Assembly (NCBI GenBank): GCA_963556195.1
Contig: OY744520.1
Coordinates: 757,501 to 821,500, forward strand
Source: Sepiola atlantica
Lineage: Eukaryota > Mollusca > Cephalopoda > Sepiida > Sepiolidae
Reading direction: 5' to 3'
Length of the DNA: 64,000 nucleotides
The notes beneath the pieces were generated by a model. The model saw nothing but the letters and a program-made list of their open reading frames with translations, searched no databases and was not told the origin of the DNA. Of this stretch, positions 20,255 through 31,670 are shown one piece after another (position 1 is the stretch's first letter; every line of letters starts with the position of its first letter). A program made the position numbers and the translations under genes.

Positions 20255-20376
20255 AGCACTGCCAACACTGACTTGTGTATAATTTGTCTGTTCAATACAA
20301 TTCATTATTATTATCTCTAAACCTGTTGTTCTTTTATTTCATTGTTGGTCCCCCTAAACGGGTCCACAACAGTAGG
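20255..20376. mobile_element. Solo LTR, right part, with 5-bp target duplication
   Basis: Continues the LTR interrupted at 11,714. It ends CCACAACA at 20,364-20,371 and is followed by GTAGG, the same five bases that precede the left end at 11,603. Confidence 0.6.
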
Positions 20377-20554
20377 TTTGGTCCAGACGTGGGCGTGTGC
20401 TAGTTTAGTCGGACTGAAGGGCTATGATACAAGGAAACAGTAGTTCTGTATATAATGTGTGAGTCACACTTCAAGTTTTAAATTTCAGCGTCTATACACT
20501 TGCATCGTCTAGACACGCATGCCAAAAGAGTCGTAATACAACGAAGTAGCTTTT

Positions 20555-20556
<2 letters not shown>

Positions 20557-20589
<33 letters not shown>

Positions 20590-20690
20590 TGTTTATGAGT
20601 ATATATATATATTTATGTAGAGATAGCTATATCGTCGAATCATGCATATATATATATATACACATATATATATATATCCACATATGCATT
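20557..20690. repeat. Cluster of short (AT)n/(AC)n tracts
   Basis: An AT tract at 20,557-20,587 and three shorter ones up to 20,678. Confidence 0.9.
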
Positions 20691-20842
20691 GCAGTTATTT
20701 ATTGTGTCTAGACAAGTAAGTCTAATATTATTATCATTATTATGATTATTATCGTCATTATCATTTAATGTATCCACATTAAATGTTATTAAGTTACATA
20801 ATATTTTATGTATCGATTTTCAGTATTTACTTCAACTAACGT

Positions 20843-20845
<3 letters not shown>

Positions 20846-20908
<63 letters not shown>
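20846..20908. repeat. (AT)n microsatellite
   Basis: About 31 AT units at the left edge of the hammerhead element at 20,940. Confidence 0.95.
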
Positions 20909-20910
<2 letters not shown>

Positions 20911-20939
20911 AAAGAAGAGAACTGAAAGCGAACTCTTAG

Positions 20940-21274
20940 GAAAGGTAAAACCTATTGTGAAAAGTATACAGCTCAATATACCAGATAGAGCAAATAGATC
21001 GATAGAAAGATTGCTTGTATTCGGGCAGCTTTTTACCTTGTTTTTTCCTCCACAATCTTTGTTTTACTTTTTCAGATTTAAAATCTTGGCTATTCGCCAG
21101 CTTATCTATCCCAGCATTTTCCTCTGATGATCAGATGTTGATCTTTGAAAAGCCTGGCATAAGGAACAAACTCGTTAAATTAATTGTTTTTTTGCGGAAT
21201 ATACCTTGTATTGAGCAACTGAATTGAAAAAAAGATCTGCCTTCGTCGCTTTTCTAATTCCTTTTCATCCTTCT

Positions 21275-21278
<4 letters not shown>
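20940..21278 (+). mobile_element. Single copy of the 6.4-kb hammerhead family
   Basis: Shares CCTATTGTGAAAA and AGCTCAATATAC with 6,371-6,410. It then shares the whole region around the ribozyme (CCTCTGATGAT, CTTTGAAAAGCCT, ATACCTTGTATTGA against ACACCTTGCATTGA). It is flanked on both sides by AT tracts (20,846 and 21,279). Divergence is clear, so it is older than the inverted pair. The 70-codon frame over it is not a gene. Confidence 0.65.
21119..21166 (+). ncRNA. Hammerhead ribozyme, intact core
   Basis: Stem I TTCCT/AGGAA (21,119-21,123 with 21,162-21,166), CTGATGA 21,124-21,130, stem II with AGAT-GTTG-ATCT (four pairs), GAA 21,147-21,149, stem III with GCC-T-GGC inside an A-U closing pair, cleavage base A 21,161 after U. 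The copy differs in sequence from those at 6,534 and 6,713 yet keeps every helix, which argues for selection or recent function. Confidence 0.65.

Positions 21279-21306
<28 letters not shown>
21279..21306. repeat. (AT)n microsatellite
   Basis: About 14 AT units ending the hammerhead element. Confidence 0.95.
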
Positions 21307-22734
21307 CCTAAATTAAAAATGATCATTTATTTTACTTTTTGTTTCCTTTAGTTATAAACACCAGACATCGTTTAAGAATGTACTTCATCGAAAATATCTA
21401 AACAGTGTTATTTTTCTCGTGTATGTTAAAAAGATCGTTTAAAAGAGTTTTTCTTGTATACATGAAGACCATGTGAAAAGAAATATTCTTATACGCATAA
21501 AAATGTAAATCATTTCAAAAGAACTAAAAATCCATCTGTAATTATAAGACAAGTACAGTTATTAAAACAAAACAATTTTCTCTTTTCGTTGAATAATCGT
21601 TTATGCTTGTGATATGATTAATATACATATGTATGAAACGATTAAAATACTGCTTTCTATCTTCATTTAAGGCTGGTATTTACTGAAATTGTATAGAGTT
21701 GTTCTATTTAATTTCAAAACAAAATCACGAAAATTGTGACTTGCGTTTTTAACAACAAAAGTATTTTTCAAGTAGCAGTCTATTAGTTTACAGGAATAAA
21801 AAATGGTTCCGAAAATGTAAAAGTAAAATCTTAAATCTATTTTAGAGAAGAAAACAACATTCGTTGAAGAATTTTAAGTAGTGAAGTTCAACTTTTGCGA
21901 AGTAAATCAAAAGTCACGAATCGAAAACATCACATGACTCCCATTTCCTTCTTAAAAATGGCGTTGGGTCTGTTGAAGAAAATAAGAAAGAAAAAATAAC
22001 AAACAGACAACGTCGACAAAACACGTTTCATAATAGATGTCAGCCATTAAAGTTTCAGATCTTTTTAAAAGATAATCACTTTGTGTGGTCTCAAGATTTC
22101 TTTATTTCGATATCTCTATAAACATAAGCCTGTATGCACATGCGTTTCACCGTGTGTGCACGTGTGAGCGTATTTTAAAGGCGTTTTTGCACGTGCCCTG
22201 TGCTCGACAAAGACACAAAACATCTCTAAAAGCAGTTTCTGACTGAACCCAATGTATACAAACATTCTGAGGAGGGATTTGGAACTTTAGTCATAATAAA
22301 ACAGCCCTGCATTGAGAGTTGTCTGTCACGTGATGATTGTCTGGTCTCCTACAACCCAATAACAACAATGATGGTTTCGACATTTATTTCTCGTCATGAG
22401 AAAAGCAACAGCTGATTTATTTTGGTTATAATTTCAAATGATTATAAATTTGTAAAGTTTTTGTAATAGAGTAGTAAAATACTAACAACAGCTCTTTTGT
22501 AAGGAAAATAATGTAGAGAATAGAATAGATCGCAGTTTCGCTGTCACGCTGTAGTTTTTAACTTTTATTTTCATCGCGAATTTCGCATATTTAATGACTG
22601 CCCCTAAAATGTTATAGGTCAGGTGATATCAATTAACGGCTCTGTCTTTCGGTACGTCTGCCTCACTTTGAAGTAGCATTTCTTTTTGTTAATATCGTGA
22701 AACATGTTAACATATTCTAAACAAATATGTTTTG
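21307..22734. other. Unrecognised AT-rich DNA
   Basis: No open frame above 60 codons, no tRNA-like or ribozyme motif and no long inverted repeat seen. Confidence 0.55.
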
Positions 22735-22872
22735 TAAATAGTAATACAAATTCTTCAAACTCCATAGATGTTCCAAAAAACTACCAAATAAATAAATGTA
22801 CTTTCAACAGTTTTCAATCAGTTACGATCACTTAATGTTAAAAAAAGGTACCAAAGTTAACACAACGGGTTA
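22735..22872. repeat. Diverged direct repeat, copy 1
   Basis: Matches 23,465-23,612 with substitutions and small indels: TTCTTCAAA, ATGTTCCAAAAA, AAATAAATAAATGTACTTT, CACTTAATGTT and AACGGGT/AATGGGT in the same order. Confidence 0.6.
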
Positions 22873-22919
22873 GAGTGATAAAAGAAAAGGAGAAAAAAAA
22901 GAAATAGTAAAGAGAAAAC

Positions 22920-23012
22920 GACGTGTTGGAGTGAGAGAGAGAGACAGAGAGAGAGACAGAGAGACAGGGACAGAGACAGAGAGAGAAAGGGAGAGACAAG
23001 AGAGAGATGGGG
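22920..23012. repeat. (GA)n-rich tract
   Basis: GAGA and GACA repeats on the plus strand. The Leu/Ser-rich minus-strand frame over it is low complexity. Confidence 0.9.
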
Positions 23013-23464
23013 GTATATAGAGATAAATAAATAAAAAAGTAGAGCGTATTCTATGAAATCGGAATGTATTCTGAAATTCTTTGAAATCGTGAAAATTAGA
23101 CTAGTCAAAAAGTTTGTCATTCATTCATTCGGTCATTTCGTATTCTTGGCATTGATTTCCCCGATATCTTTCTAGTTAGAATTCATTCTAGAAAGCCATC
23201 GGCTACTTACAGGAGTGACCACGTGAAGGTTTCCAACGTTCTATGAGAAAGTGTTACTGTGGAACGAACTGAATTCGAATTGGCAGACCCAGGTTGTCAG
23301 TCCATGTCGTTAATCACTTTGCCACCATCACCTCCCAAAACATTAGTGTTTTATCAATTGATTCTTTTAAAGTTGTAACAATTTTGTTAACATTGTGAAA
23401 GTTTTTTTAGATAGTGGAGAAAAAAACGTGTACAAATATTGTAAATAAGAAAGTTATATGAAAT

Positions 23465-23612
23465 AATTATACAATTTCTTCAAATTTAGTACATGTTCCA
23501 AAAACTAGAAATAAATAAATGTACTTTTAAAATATAAATTAAATTAAACTTTTACAATCGCTGCAGGGCACTTAATGTTTAAACAATGAAAAAAAGTTGA
23601 CCCAATGGGTCA
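23465..23612. repeat. Diverged direct repeat, copy 2
   Basis: Partner of 22,735-22,872, about 730 bp away in the same orientation. Confidence 0.6.
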
Positions 23613-25589
23613 CAAGTAGTCAAGCGTAATATCAAACTTATAAGCGAAATTTGAATTTTTTGGACTACTACTCTTATCTTAGATGTTATTACATCGTTTC
23701 GACCATGTAACCTGCGACCGTTGTAAGGTGCATCTTTCAGGGAGAGAACTTGTTTATGATATCAGGAATGTTAATCTCATACAAAAGTTCATTTTAAATA
23801 CCCATTAATGTCGAATTATTTAGTCCATCGTATCGCAAGTTTGAGAAATATCGTTCGGCACTAAAATATGTCACCATAATAGATCAATCGATACAAAGTT
23901 CGATTTCTACGTTTAACAAAATTAACTCTAAACTATGGTTTCTTTCTTTTATTAGACGATACCATTTCAATCTCAAGGCATCTTTTCTTGGATCTGTTTA
24001 GTAAGGTTGAGAAGTGAAAAAAACTTTGAACGTTATAATTTTTTTCATCGTCAAAATATCAGGAAACAATATAGTTTTATGCGGTTTCGCATCTCTATCT
24101 GAAACATTACGTGGCACTAATACACTGTTTGTGACGTTCACGTTGGAATTCTTTAGCCCGCACCAGATAGCCCGTACAGATTGTCTCTCGTTGACATGCT
24201 GTAAGTAGTTAGTGCAATGGTTTGTAATGTCACTCTGTAGTAGTTGCAGTGGTGGTCGTGGCACAGCCATTGATGTTTTCCTTTTGTCTTTGTTGTATGT
24301 AACTAATACAAAAATGCAACAACATACTTCCTCGATTATGTCATGCTCTTTAATAATTTATTCTGTTATGGCATTGTAAAATTACACATTACATCAGCTC
24401 CTTATCGACTGCGCTCTCATGAAGCGAAGAGAGAGCTTAGTAAAATTCGTCCGAATCCATGCAGCTCACCTGCCAAAGACAAAGATAAAGATTTTACTCC
24501 GACTTCCTCTCTACGGCGTCATATCCTGACACGTAGTCATAATTCTAATCTTTTAACCTTTGAATGAATTTTTCACTTCTCTTCTTAATCTATCCTTGTG
24601 TATAAAATTCCGTCTTTAAAACTATTTTTACATACACCCGTCTAAAATCGCTACGTATAGAAAGCTCGAAGCGTCTACCGGGTGAGTAACCACCTCACCA
24701 TTTCCCAAAATATGATTGGATTAGGAGTTTTTAATATGAGTTAAAATCCAGATGATATGTATCTGCTATTTTGGAAATGCAGCTGTCGCAAAAATAAAGA
24801 ATTTCACGAATTAAGCTATAATATCTTAGTATAATGGTGATGTGTGTATGTTTGTAAAATAGACAACACCACTAACTACGCTACTATTGCTTTAATTAGT
24901 GCAACGTATTCTTATTCGTAATGGTTTAATTTACAATATCAAATATTACGTATAGTTGTATTCTATTGTTCATACTCTAAACCTATTTCTATTATTACTA
25001 ATAAAGATCTGGTATCTCTCAGTCTGGAGCTGAAACTATACTATTACTATCTGTTACTATTACTATATATTACTATAAATTCAGTTTGCTATGCTATTTA
25101 AGATTAATATTTCAATATTGAATTCAGAGGGTAGTACAATATCTGTACTGCTGTTATATTACCACCCTCCAAAGCATTACCTCCTCTCTTTTCAGAGGAT
25201 AGTGTAAAACCCGTTCTGTGATAAGCCTACCATTCTCCCAGTGCTTACTTTCTCTTTATTATTTTCTTTTGGGTGGTGGTTGTGTAGTATCTGTTCTGCT
25301 GGCCATTAGACCCTCCTCCTACGCATTGCCCCCTTCTCTGGGACGCAGTGTAATAAATGCCCGTTCGTTATACATACTAGCAAAAACATGCCACCGGACG
25401 GAAGAGATTATTTTTAGGTACACTAATTTCATTCCTATCACACTAATATACATACTGTGGGCCGTGGACGTGAGGCACGCCGCATTTGTAGAGGCTTTAT
25501 CTGTTAGTCTATCGCTCTGTCAATTTTTGTTTAGTCTATCAAGCTTACATTTCAAATTATTATTTTAACCTTATTTCACCCCAAACAAA
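23613..25589. other. Unrecognised DNA
   Basis: Several short open frames (such as 23,998-24,270 minus, 24,343-24,567 plus and 25,218-25,568 plus) without any domain I recognise. The last is CT-rich. Confidence 0.5.
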
Positions 25590-26110
25590 GAATATTGCAA
25601 CTGAAACGGAACATCCTACTGTGATTAAGGACCAGGTTTATAGCGAGATCCCAAGTGGGGATTTGTGCAGCGAAATTCAAATTTCTGCATGTTGGTACAG
25701 TCGAAGAAACAGAGATCAGAGAGGAAATTCCAAAGGCAAGCGTTCCGAGGTAAGAAATTATTTTAATGAAAAGTGTTTTCGGCATCTTAGGTCATTTTTA
25801 GTGAATAGTAGAATGTTACTGCTAGTCGTGTTGGTCGGGGGTATTTACGTTGAGGGTTACAAATGCATTAACTTCGTCGGGCACATTCTGTGGGAGTACT
25901 TGTAGAACAAGTAAGGAGACATCATTTCACCGATTAGACACATAGATAGACAAGTAGATAGCCCCGGAGACCTATTTTTACCCTGTCCAGGAGGGAGAAA
26001 CTAGCGGTTGGCGCACCAGACGCGATGTGGCAACAATACTATATGCATTGACGACTAGTAGCTTTATAGAGGTATAGGATACTGGTAGGTGTAAGAAATT
26101 TCCAGTACAG
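25590..26110 (+). repeat. Dispersed repeat, related to 61,555-62,055
   Basis: Long divergent match in the same orientation. Shared landmarks are CCAGRTTTATAG, GAGGAAATTC, TTTACGTTGAGGG, AACTTCGTCGG or AAGTTCGTCGG, ACCNTGTCCA, GGGAGARACTAG and TATAGAGGTATARGATACTGG. About 500 bp and non-coding in both copies. Neither copy shows an intact frame across the shared part, so it looks like an old non-autonomous element or UTR. Confidence 0.65.
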
Positions 26111-26159
26111 TAGATAGAGCTCATCTTCTTTGTGGCAGACACAACTTAAGAGTATCCAT

Positions 26160-26272
26160 TCGGTATAATCACATTGACAAACCAGCTCTTCTTAGATCAC
26201 CGAAGTTAAGTGATTTTGAACGTGGTCAGTACTGGATGGGTGACAATTTGGGAATACCGAGCGATTCTTCCC
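26160..26272 (+). pseudogene. 5S rRNA-derived sequence
   Basis: Aligns with metazoan 5S rRNA over most of its length. GATCACCGAAGTTAAG (26,196-26,211) spans the box A region, CAGTACTGGATGGGTGAC (26,227-26,244) covers the intermediate element and start of box C, and TGGGAATACCG ends it. The 5' part (GGTATAATCACATTGA) matches the ATACCAC or ATATCAC region of 5S from about nucleotide 7 on. Many substitutions in the non-promoter parts and the loss of the true ends argue for a pseudogene or a 5S-derived SINE rather than a working gene. It follows 50 bp after the dispersed repeat at 25,590-26,110. The other copy of that repeat lacks it. Confidence 0.75.
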
Positions 26273-26929
26273 TGCAAAAAACTGCAAAAATTAACTGCTT
26301 AGGATATACATGCGACTGAGGACCGCTTGTGAATTTAATATTCCTGCGAAACTTCCTTCTTTTAAAAGAAGCCGACTCAAGCCACTTTAGGGTGAATGCC
26401 GTCGCGCCAGGTAGATATGGTTATCTAAACATGGATTATTTCATGAATTCCCTTTCGTTTCATGAATGACACATTTGCTTACATATAAAAATCAATTAAC
26501 AAAATCAACAATTAATCTATATTCAATATCTTATCAGAAATGATATTTGCATAAGAAAATATGTCTATCACTGTACGCATGCGTGCATTTGTCGGCAGAA
26601 GTACTTAGGGGGCAGGGCATCCCGCTGAAGGCAATCTAAACATACACAGCGACACTTGGGTTTGACCTTAAACAAAAATAAAGAACGTTCCCCGAAACCA
26701 AAACAAACCACGGTAAAAATATAGCCCTAGAACTGATACGGTCTTGGTCGTCATCATCCGTTGAAAAAATGCTGCCACTTTCCCTGTAAACAGACATCAA
26801 GTCGAATCGTTCGTGCAAACATATTTTCGACGAAAGTAAATAAATGGCTCGACCAGAGACAAGTGGAACAGAAAGGATCGCTCAATTGTCTACGAAGGGG
26901 ATATACACGAGTTTCTATTTCGGCATGTT
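26273..26929. other. Unrecognised DNA
   Basis: Holds CTGAGGA at 26,317 and a GAAAC downstream, but no supporting stems, so I do not call a ribozyme. No coding region recognised. Confidence 0.5.
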
Positions 26930-27260
26930 AAACACAAGGTCGTTTTTTTATATGGGGAAGATTCAGCTCCCCAAAATGGGATCGAGAAAAATTACCTCAT
27001 TATAAAAAGAATTTTGCTTCACTAATCGATGATACAAAAGATAAAAGATTCTACACTTTTCTCCTATTTGGGGAGGAGTAAGTTTATTGCTTACTGCCTG
27101 AGGCGCCTCTGCCGGGGAATGCCGACGAGGCTGCCCGGGCAATTTTTAAACCCCACTTTCCCGACCCCTTGGGTCACATCTTACTTGTGGGAGTAAGATA
27201 AAAACTGGCCTTGTGCCTAACTCCTGGAGAGGAGTAAATCAATACTCGACCGTGTTCCAA
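26930..27260. repeat. Dispersed repeat (two relatives in the window)
   Basis: The left part (CAAGGTCGTTTTTTTAT, CAGCTCCCCAAA) matches 27,925-28,030 in the same orientation. The right part (GAGGCGCCTCTGCC, GGGGAATGCCGACGAGG) is the reverse complement of 36,610-36,670. GC-rich compared with its surroundings. Confidence 0.55.
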
Positions 27261-29280
27261 ATTGAATGAGGAATCATAACACCTTTTGCGCCCAGCCTTT
27301 AACACCATATTACATTTTAGATTCTTACGTTTTACATTTTTTATATTCAAAGCAGTACTGGTCGTATACTAAACATTTTTTCGCTGCGAGGGATATATAA
27401 GTAAATCGACATAAATAAAAACACATTTCGGTGAGTATATAATCTTTAATTGAGGCATGCTACGACATTCGTTAAGAAGAACTGTTCGATCGAAAATGAC
27501 GCCATACATTTTGGTGCGAGCGTAACATATCGAAAAGTCGATAAAAAGTATTAATTGCAATAAAAAAGGGGAAATAACACGATCTCATTCATAGTGTAAG
27601 TAGATTTATTCAATATTAATTTAAAAAAAAAATAATGTACAAAAATGATATTGTGTTGTTCCTGTATTAAAGTAAATAAACATTATGTTGTTTCATGGAT
27701 ATTATAGACTAAAATTCTGGTTCATGATTTTTATTGTTATCAATCTGAAAACAATTTTCTTTACAGAAGCTATAAAAAGAAAATCCTGCAAAAGCAAGCA
27801 GATCCGATTATACCTTTTTTAAGTTACCATATAAACCTTTTTCTTTTGTAGAAAATATTGTTTGTTACGATGTATGTAATTACGTATGGTCCTATTTAAT
27901 TGCCTCTTCGCGAGAGCAGAGTTAGACACACGGTCGATTTTTACTGTGGGGAACTCCAGCTCCCCAAAGATGGCGCCACTGAAATGAGACAAAAATTAAA
28001 ATTATATAATCTTGAAGAATTTTTCATTCACTGATCGTAGAAAGGAAGCATAAATTAAATAATTCATTTGTGAAAAATATATAAATACTATTTAAATTTA
28101 TAAGGCCAAAGAAACTGTAATTAAGCGAACAAAAATACATCAATTAAAAAAACAAAAACAAATGAAGAACAAAAGATAAACAATTAAACAATGAAAACGA
28201 TAAATGAATAAATAAAAAAAAAATGAATTCTGTAAGTGTAATAAAAGCCAATAAACTATTTTTAAATACATATATAAATACATTAACATTTCGCTATGTT
28301 TCAATAGTATTTCTTGTCCTGAAATAAAATTCCTTTTTAAATGTAACTTTTATTTTATATTTTAATCGTTGTTGTCTTTCTAGCACCACACATAATTTTA
28401 TAAACAACTTTTTGACAAAAAAAAACTTTAAAAGTTTTTTATACAAAAAGAAACAAGTCTTAACAGAATTTCTAGTCGATAATATTTTATTGTACATAAC
28501 TTGTTAAAAAAAGTGCCGGCATGTGGAGATAAAAGTTAATATTTATATACGTTCTAAATTAAAATAGAATTTTGTATCAGGACAAACAAAACGTGTTATA
28601 CTATACAGACTTGTAATTGTGTAAAAATATATTTTAAACTTTATGGAAAACAAGCAAGTATTTGTTTTTTATTTAACGTTTTTCTATCAAGAAAGGTTTT
28701 TCATCCATCTTGAATTTTAGTCTCAACGAGTTTTTGTTAAGTTTTATCTTCAAATCATTATTAGACTTCCACGTTGAAAACGGCATGAAATAAAACAATA
28801 GTATATACCAAACAATTACTAAATCAAAGATGAAATTATTTAAGTGAGACATTATCCCTGTCATAAGTCTACATGTAGTGTGTAACCGTTCCCATCGAAG
28901 TGTCGTGTTTATCTTCTTAGCACCAACCACTGCAACGTCAGCAGAAGACGAGACTTGATGTACAGTAAGCTAGTACCCCTTCCTGCGGTTGGAGAATGTG
29001 ATGCAGCAAGGGCATGAAAGAGAGGCAACTCTCGTCACGAAACGAGACGAGATGTTATCCAAGTCACCGTTTGGACTGTGTACGACTCTCGATATATTTC
29101 TATTATATGTTACCCGACCAAAATCAACATCATAATAAGACCCAATGGGATGAAATGAGGACAAAATCAAATATACTTATCCAAGTAAACGGTGTAATGT
29201 AGTTACAAAATATATATCGCCATGGAGGTCTATCTTCCGAGCCCTATTAGTAGTTCGTTAACAAACAGACAGAAACCACA
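27261..29280. other. AT-rich DNA with one partial repeat
   Basis: 27,905-28,030 repeats the left part of the element at 26,930. The rest shows short frames of no recognised type (28,294-28,930) and many A/T runs. Confidence 0.5.
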
Positions 29281-29286
29281 TGTTTT

Positions 29287-29288
<2 letters not shown>

Positions 29289-29343
<55 letters not shown>
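29289..29343. repeat. (AT)n microsatellite
   Basis: About 27 AT units, directly followed by the arm holding the minus-strand hammerhead at 29,372. Confidence 0.95.
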
Positions 29344-29346
<3 letters not shown>

Positions 29347-29371
29347 TAAATCTTTATTTATACAAACATTA

Positions 29372-29437
29372 TTGGTTACATATGTGCATACATGTTTCGG
29401 TTGTACTCTTCACAGAGCGTCCACCTCTTCAGACCAA
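29372..29437 (-). ncRNA. Hammerhead ribozyme, intact core
   Basis: Minus strand: stem I TTGGT/ACCAA (29,433-29,437 with 29,372-29,376), core CTGAAGA (29,426-29,432), a 27-nt stem II with outer GGT/ACC and inner CTCT-GTGA-AGAG (GNRA loop), GAA (29,396-29,398), stem III ACAT...ATGT (29,378-29,395), cleavage base A at 29,377 after U. All core bases are present. Confidence 0.6.
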
Positions 29438-29778
29438 AAAAGACAAGGAAGTGATATGAATTTGAAAAACTTTCTTTTTAAGTAAATATTTTTGGAGATG
29501 GGATGTTTTTAATTTTCAGCGGTCAAACTCACTATCGAATTACATTATTTACTTGTTAACTCTTTCAATTAGTTTCTATCAGATGTATGCGTACATATGT
29601 CTATAGATACTTGAACTAATATCTTATATTTGTGGGTATGTTGATACAGGTGTAAAAGTTGTATATCTTTATTTTTATATTTATTTCATGTGTACGTATG
29701 CGTACGTGGGCATATTTATATGTCACTGTGTGTAGTTATGTATGCGCTATATGTGCATGTCCATATATGTGGGTTGTT

Positions 29779-29812
<34 letters not shown>

Positions 29813-30604
29813 TACACCAGTATGTGAGTGTATACGTAAACTATTAGTAATACAAGCATTTACACATGTATGTATATATATGGGTAGGTATTGATGGAGG
29901 TACATTCTATAGTGATGCATATACATGGATGCAAGTTTGCACACGAGTTAATTAAAAAGGAGATGTATCCATTGGCAATGTGTTTATTTATGTGTGTATA
30001 TGTGTGAGTAGATGAGTATTTTTGAATCTATATATATGCATATGTCTATCTATGTATCTATGTGCATGTGTGTATATGTATGTTTATATGTATAAATATA
30101 TATATATGTGTGGTTATGTATGTATATATGTGTACATATATGTATATCTGGGTATGGATATATGCGTATATAGTTGTGTTTCTTTTATTTTATATGTGTA
30201 TGTCTATGTGTGGACTGGTGTATCTAAAGATTTGTGCACGCGTGTGTATTTTATATGGAGATCAGAGTATGTTGATATTGATATGTCTGTATGTTTGTCT
30301 AGGTATATAATTGGGTATATATATAACGATATATTTATCCTTAAAATGTATGCATGTAGATTAACACTTTTAAATGGTAAATAGAGAAGAACAGAAATCC
30401 AGGCTAGGTGGTTGATAAAAAATAAAAGTAACGGTAGCAAAGGAACGAATGATGAAGTAATAGAAATCATAAAAAGGTAGAAACTAATTGAAAAAAGTAA
30501 CAAGTAAAATATGTAATCCGATACTGAGCTTAACTGGTGAAAATTTTAAAACATATTTACTTAATAGGAAAGCTTTCCAAATTCATCTCACTTCCTTGTC
30601 TTCT

Positions 30605-30670
30605 TCGTTTTGAAGAGGTGGACCCTCTGTGAAGAGTACAACCGAAACATGTATGCGCATATATACCAAA
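30605..30670 (+). ncRNA. Degenerate hammerhead ribozyme motif
   Basis: Partner of 29,372-29,437 in the opposite arm. The core reads TTGAAGA (30,610-30,616), so the invariant C3 is T. Stem II and GAA (30,644-30,646) are kept, and stem I has lost pairing (TCGTT opposite CCAAA). Likely inactive. Confidence 0.5.
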
Positions 30671-30718
30671 TAATGTTTGTATAAATAAAAACATATACTA
30701 AAGAACAGTTCTACTTGT

Positions 30719-30791
30719 TATTGAGCACTTTTTTCATAAACACTGGGGTTTCAACGGATTTACATCTACAGAATCTAATACAATACATGAA

Positions 30792-30794
<3 letters not shown>
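30719..30794. repeat. Dispersed repeat abutting an AT tract, copy 2
   Basis: TTGAGCACTTTTTTCATAAA, then ACTGGGGTTTCAACGGATT. Related to 264-331 and 41,690-41,763, and again directly followed by (AT)n. Confidence 0.6.
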
Positions 30795-30858
<64 letters not shown>

Positions 30859-30873
30859 CATACATTACTAAGT
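30795..30873. repeat. (AT)n microsatellite
   Basis: About 29 AT units and a few CATA units. Confidence 0.95.
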
Positions 30874-30879
30874 CGAATA

Positions 30880-30960
30880 TGATTTTCATATTGGGGTTTG
30901 AACCGTGTCCCCGGCAGGGATTGTCTCTTCCTATATTGATGATTGCAGTGTTGGAATGAA
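30880..30960 (-). repeat. Possible tRNA-derived fragment (B box only)
   Basis: On the minus strand GGTTCAAACCCC at 30,893-30,904 fits a pol III B box. No convincing A box is visible, and the segment sits beside (AT)n. Weak. Confidence 0.25.
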
Positions 30961-30994
30961 ACACATACGTTAATTAGAAAATATTATTTATAAA

Positions 30995-30998
<4 letters not shown>

Positions 30999-31027
<29 letters not shown>
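30999..31027. repeat. (AT)n microsatellite
   Basis: About 14 AT units. Confidence 0.9.
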
Positions 31028-31029
<2 letters not shown>

Positions 31030-31444
31030 TAAGTAGCAAAATATCTTATACAAATTTAGCTGGCTTTGCCGACTTGCTGCCGTTTTGCAAACTCTAAATA
31101 ATAAGCATTTTATTGATAACGTTGTTGTATACACAAAACAAGGATATCTCATTTATTCATATTCAATTCAATTAAGTTGCCATGTAAGGAAAGGATTGTA
31201 CACATTTATACGTAAAGTGATTGATAGATAAACATTACAATTTTAGTAATTCTGATACAAAGTAATTAATATTTTAAATAGGAAAGAGAAAAAAGTAAAA
31301 GAACGTATAATTAAATCTTATGGGCGATAATATGTGGGAGTGGCGTTAGTAAAATGTAGAAATTAATTACAACTTGTTGAAAATAAAATCAGTCGCCTAT
31401 GAGAAAGTTAGTAAAAGAACATTTGAACACAATTGCTAAACATG
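31028..31444. other. Unrecognised AT-rich DNA
   Basis: Nothing recognised on either strand. Confidence 0.5.
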
Positions 31445-31670
31445 TGTCCACGAAATCCATAATACTTCTAAACAGAATTGATCTGTATTAAACGTTAATA
31501 ATCATTGATTTTAAATTAAAAACACACGAAGTATAGTTAATGAATAAAATATTCCTTGGCAAAGCAGTATGCAAATTAGTAAACCTTACAACTTAGATAG
31601 CATATCCATAAGCAGTATAGGAAAATGGTGTGCTTCTATAGTGTAAAGTTGAATTAACTTGAAATTGGGC
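31445..31670. repeat. Dispersed repeat, related to 1,150-1,385
   Basis: Shares TTCTAAAC, GCAAAGCAGTATGCAAATT, ATTAGTAAA and TTGAATTAACTTGAAAT with the copy near the window start, in the same order. Confidence 0.5.

Larger units (their letters stand above)
29343..30706. mobile_element. Inverted pair of hammerhead-bearing element ends
   Basis: Arm 29,343-29,483 and arm 30,563-30,706 are reverse complements with scattered differences, separated by about 1.08 kb of TG/TA-rich sequence (29,484-30,562, including an AT tract at 29,778-29,810). Each arm has ACCGAAACATGTATGC on the ribozyme strand. The spacer frames (29,659-30,384) are low complexity. The ends resemble Penelope-type termini, but no coding part is present. 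Confidence 0.6.

Noticed and set aside
26316..26365. CTGAGGA followed by GAAAC on the plus strand
   Set aside because: No stem II or closing stem I can be drawn.
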